Shown: piece by piece, positions 61,209 to 64,000 of the stretch | Position numbering within the stretch: the stretch's first letter is position 1 | Layout of the letters: each line of letters opens with the position of its first letter | Notes under the pieces: generated by a model | Database searches by the model: none | Told to the model about the DNA's origin: nothing | Seen by the model: only the letters and a program-made list of their open reading frames with translations | Assembly: GCA_022578965.1 (NCBI GenBank) | Contig: MU400654.1 | Coordinates: forward strand, 1-64,000 | Source of the DNA: Xylaria sp. FL1777 | Taxonomy: Eukaryota > Ascomycota > Sordariomycetes > Xylariales > Xylariaceae | Direction: 5' to 3' | Length of the DNA: 64,000 nt | Program-made: the position numbers and the translations under genes

Positions 61209-61748
61209 CTTTTCAATACAGATTCGGTGTGCAGATATGGGCCTGGTCCTTTTCAAAGTAACGGTATTTATAATGTTCTAAGCAGGGGGAGAAATTGAAC
61301 CGTTGTAGCTTTCTGTTTTATGTGCTGAACCTCACCCAATAGAATTGCCATTATACAAGACTGCTTACATATCCAAGTATTCTGGCGACAAGAAAACTAG
61401 CGCGAGATCATTCAATGTAGTATAGAAAGCTTTATTTCCAAAAGCGGCTCTTCGGCTATTGTGCTGGCAAGGTTGATATAGGCTAAGATCACAGGATCCA
61501 TCTTGTCGGTTGTAACCTTCCGACCCAGAAAAAGAAGACGAGGGTGTTTGATAACCACTCACGATTCCTTGACGGCGATTACTAGCAATCCCTAACCAGT
61601 TGTCGGAGACAGGGTGGTTCTCCCATAATCGCGACCCCGCACGTTGACCTAAGATAAGGTGGACATTTCACTACAAATGCTATATTTAAACCATCGCCGA
61701 CGTCGTATCCTCCGTAATCCCTTTACAAGGGAGCCCTGGGACTTCAAT
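61209..61748. promoter_or_regulatory. Shared divergent promoter region
   Basis: 540 bp between the start codons of the SDR (minus) and the FAD monooxygenase (plus). It is likely to hold both promoters. If the monooxygenase starts at the upstream in-frame ATG (61659) it shrinks to 450 bp. No specific binding site is claimed. Confidence 0.5.
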
Positions 61749-63621
61749 ATGCTGACAAGTGATATAGACAACGCCGCGTCGCGTCCTTCGACAGGAATCA
61801 AGGTCATTGTTGTGGGTGCCGGTACGCCTTTGTCAAATCATTAACATGACCAACCCAAAGCGCAAGCTGACGGGTGAATTTGGTTCTAGGATTCGGCGGC
61901 TTGGGTGCTGCGGTAGAATGTCATCGTCAAGGTCACGATGTCGAAATCTACGAAGCATTTCCAGAATTAAAACAACTGGGAGACATTATTTCATTCGGAC
62001 CAAATGCCGGGCGCATCTTTTATAGGTGGTCTAATGGCGAAATTGTTCGTCGCATGCGACCACTAAGCGTGCGTGGTGTTTCGGGTTTCACTTTTTCTAT
62101 CATCCTTGCTATGACTTGAGCTCTCATAGATTGTAGGATGAAAATTACTAACTTTAGACTGCATAGATTGATTTAAGAAAGTATGGCTTCAATATTCACA
62201 AGTATGACACTGGTGAAATCATCATAAATCAGAAATCGCCAGAATATTCTGTGGAGGCTCCAAACTTCAACGGGCATAGGGGCGAGTTGCATGAAGTGGT
62301 GTTCAAATATGCAAGAGACGATCTCGGCATACCAAGTGAGTAATGCCGGTGAATTGCGTCGTGTTTTGCGACCCTAGAGCAACGCGCGAAACTACTAATT
62401 CGGCATGTTATAGTCCATTTAGGTAACAGAATCAGCACTTATTTCGAGGACGAGAATCATTCGGCAGTTGTGCTTGAGAGCGGCGACAAGGTATAGTAGC
62501 AAGTGCTTTTGCCCTGTTTACAAGAGAGTATTGACCACCAGGGAAGGTACTAGCTGACTTGGTCATCGCTGCGGATGGTGTTCGATCTAAGGCTCGAAAA
62601 TCCGTTCTGGGTTACGATGACAAGCCTAAGAGTAGTGGCTACGCGGTGTGGCGAGCGTGGTATGTCTTTCTGCTTCCCAGTTCGCTAAAACTAGAGCTGA
62701 TAATCTCACTAGGTTTCCAAACAAAGACATGATCGCAGATCCTTTGACTGCTCAATATTGTGAGAATGGTGACACATTCAACGGCTGGATTGGTCCAGAC
62801 ATGCATTTTCGTGAGTCATCGAAGCTCAACTTCGCCCGGTTCAACTGATTATCCCGACAAAAGTACTGACTCCAAACAATAAAGTTTTCAGTACTATCAA
62901 AAACGGCTCTGACTGTTGTTGGGTTCTCACCCACCCTGATGAACACAACATTGATGAATCATGGAGCTTTCCTGGCAAGCTCTCCGAAGTCAAGGAGGCA
63001 ATAAAAGATTGGGATCCGATGTGTAATCGTATCGTGTCCAAGACACCAGAAGAAATGTTGGTGGATTGGAAGCTGGTGTATCGTGACCCTTTACCTACGT
63101 GGGTAAGCTCCAAAGCAAGAATACTGTTGTTGGGTGACTCAGCACACCCATTCTTGCCTACCAGTGCACAGGGAGCAACTCAAGCACTTGAAGATGGCGG
63201 TAAGTGAAACCATCACCACTCCCATGTAGTTTGACTACTTAGGTCTCAAATAACCTCCTCCCCAAGCATGCTCTTCACCTGGATGGTTTCCCAGGTCTCT
63301 AAATATCACTCTGTTTTGCCCAAGAGGAATACTAAGTTGAATATTGTAGTTTGTATTGCGGTCTGTCTTCGAAAAGGTGGAAAACAGAACGTACCAATTT
63401 CTGTGAGAGCTCACGAAAAGATTCGTTACGACCGCGTTCGAGCAACGCAAAAGACTGGGGAATCGACTCGAGACATGTGGCACAAGACAGACTGGGAAAA
63501 GGTCAAGGAAGATCCTGAAATCATTCAGTTTCCGCGACAGGACTGGATCTTCGACTTCGATATTGAAAGGAATGCTGAGGAAACATATGACAAAATTGTT
63601 GAAGGGCTGTTGGGTTTATAG
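61749..63621 (+). CDS. FAD-dependent monooxygenase, salicylate-hydroxylase-like
   Basis: Eight exons (61749-61821, 61890-62068, 62167-62335, 62414-62490, 62547-62659, 62713-62810, 62885-63199, 63350-63621), phases consistent, 431 aa. Features of class A flavoprotein hydroxylases: KVIVVGAGFGGLGAAVECHR (GxGxxG, split by intron 1), the acidic end of strand 2 in DVEIYEAF, LVIAADGVRSKAR (DG motif), and RILLLGDSAHPFLPTSAQGA (GD motif). WRAWFPN and WDPMCNRIV lie between them as the substrate region. It would hydroxylate an aromatic or other cyclic substrate with NAD(P)H and O2, as in fungal aromatic catabolism or secondary metabolism. An in-frame ATG at 61659 would add 30 residues. Seven introns of 50-150 nt make this the most fragmented small gene here. 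Confidence 0.87.
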
Positions 63622-64000
63622 AAAGTGTGCACAGATGTTAATGACAATACCTTGCACCACGTAATGGAGCCCAATCCCTTCGTGATACTTAGACACACTG
63701 TTGTGGCCGCAGTGTGCAAGAGTTAAAACTGTAATCAGCTTTAAACGTTGTGCATGTATTTAAATTAAAGACTGAAACTAAATTTTCTATAATATTGTAT
63801 TGCACGACCCCCTTTTACATGTCAAATTTGTGGGCTTCAAGTACATAATAATGATAAATTGTTGCGTTTACGATAGGATAGGGGTCTGTAATATTTAAAT
63901 CAAACTCTTGTTATAGACACATTGGAGGTAGACGTCTTGGGCTCGCGGCCATCGTCTTGGCTTGACTGGGACTCAACATGGTTGACCTGAGGCTTCTCGT
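63622..64000. other. Intergenic, no gene seen
   Basis: 3' region of the monooxygenase and AT-rich sequence to the window edge. Confidence 0.5.

Noticed and set aside
1..64000. CRISPR arrays, bacterial operons, rRNA genes, telomere repeats
   Set aside because: None seen. The sequence is eukaryotic nuclear DNA with spliceosomal introns; no spaced direct repeats and no TTAGGG array.

Overview
The window is nuclear DNA of a filamentous ascomycete (Pezizomycotina, most likely Sordariomycetes). The evidence is short spliceosomal introns with GTAAGT/GTGAGT donors, CTAAC-type branch points and TAG/CAG acceptors, a fungus-specific elongation factor 3, and fungal-only families (Clr5, DUF1996, DUF3112, Rqt4). 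Genus cannot be read from the sequence. All exon structures below were built by hand from splice signals, reading phase and family continuity; none has been checked against RNA or a database.

Layout. 1-0.8 kb: an inverted-repeat element beside a poly-C run. 1.4-5.6 kb: a dienelactone-hydrolase-like/SnoaL-like protein, convergent with a Jen1-like carboxylate transporter. 5.6-9.6 kb: AT-rich, gene-poor. 9.6-10.6 kb: a seven-helix DUF3112 protein. 13.6-17.3 kb: translation elongation factor 3. 17.3-21.1 kb: gene-poor. 21.2-22.8 kb: secreted DUF1996 protein. 24-25 kb: a solo LTR and a small gene that looks truncated. 25.8-30.5 kb: a Clr5-domain protein and an omega-like glutathione S-transferase. 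32-40.4 kb: an unknown Cys-containing protein, a large secreted glycosidase with a discoidin-like tail, and the Rqt4/TRIP4 ribosome-quality-control factor. 42.1-44.4 kb: a long coiled-coil protein with an N-myristoylation-type start. 46.5-59.7 kb: two divergent paralogues of a fungal HExxH protein family, flanking an Hst3/Hst4-class sirtuin and a second solo LTR. 60-63.6 kb: a divergent short-chain dehydrogenase / FAD monooxygenase pair.

Housekeeping genes (eEF3, Rqt4, sirtuin) alternate with lineage-specific or secreted genes and with AT-rich stretches full of AGGTA/TACCT words. eEF3 and Rqt4 both act on the ribosome, but they lie 21 kb apart and nothing suggests linkage. The strongest candidates for something undescribed are the HExxH paralogues. 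One of them needs a 7-nt microexon to complete its HELMH motif; the other has an intron inside its HEFAH motif.
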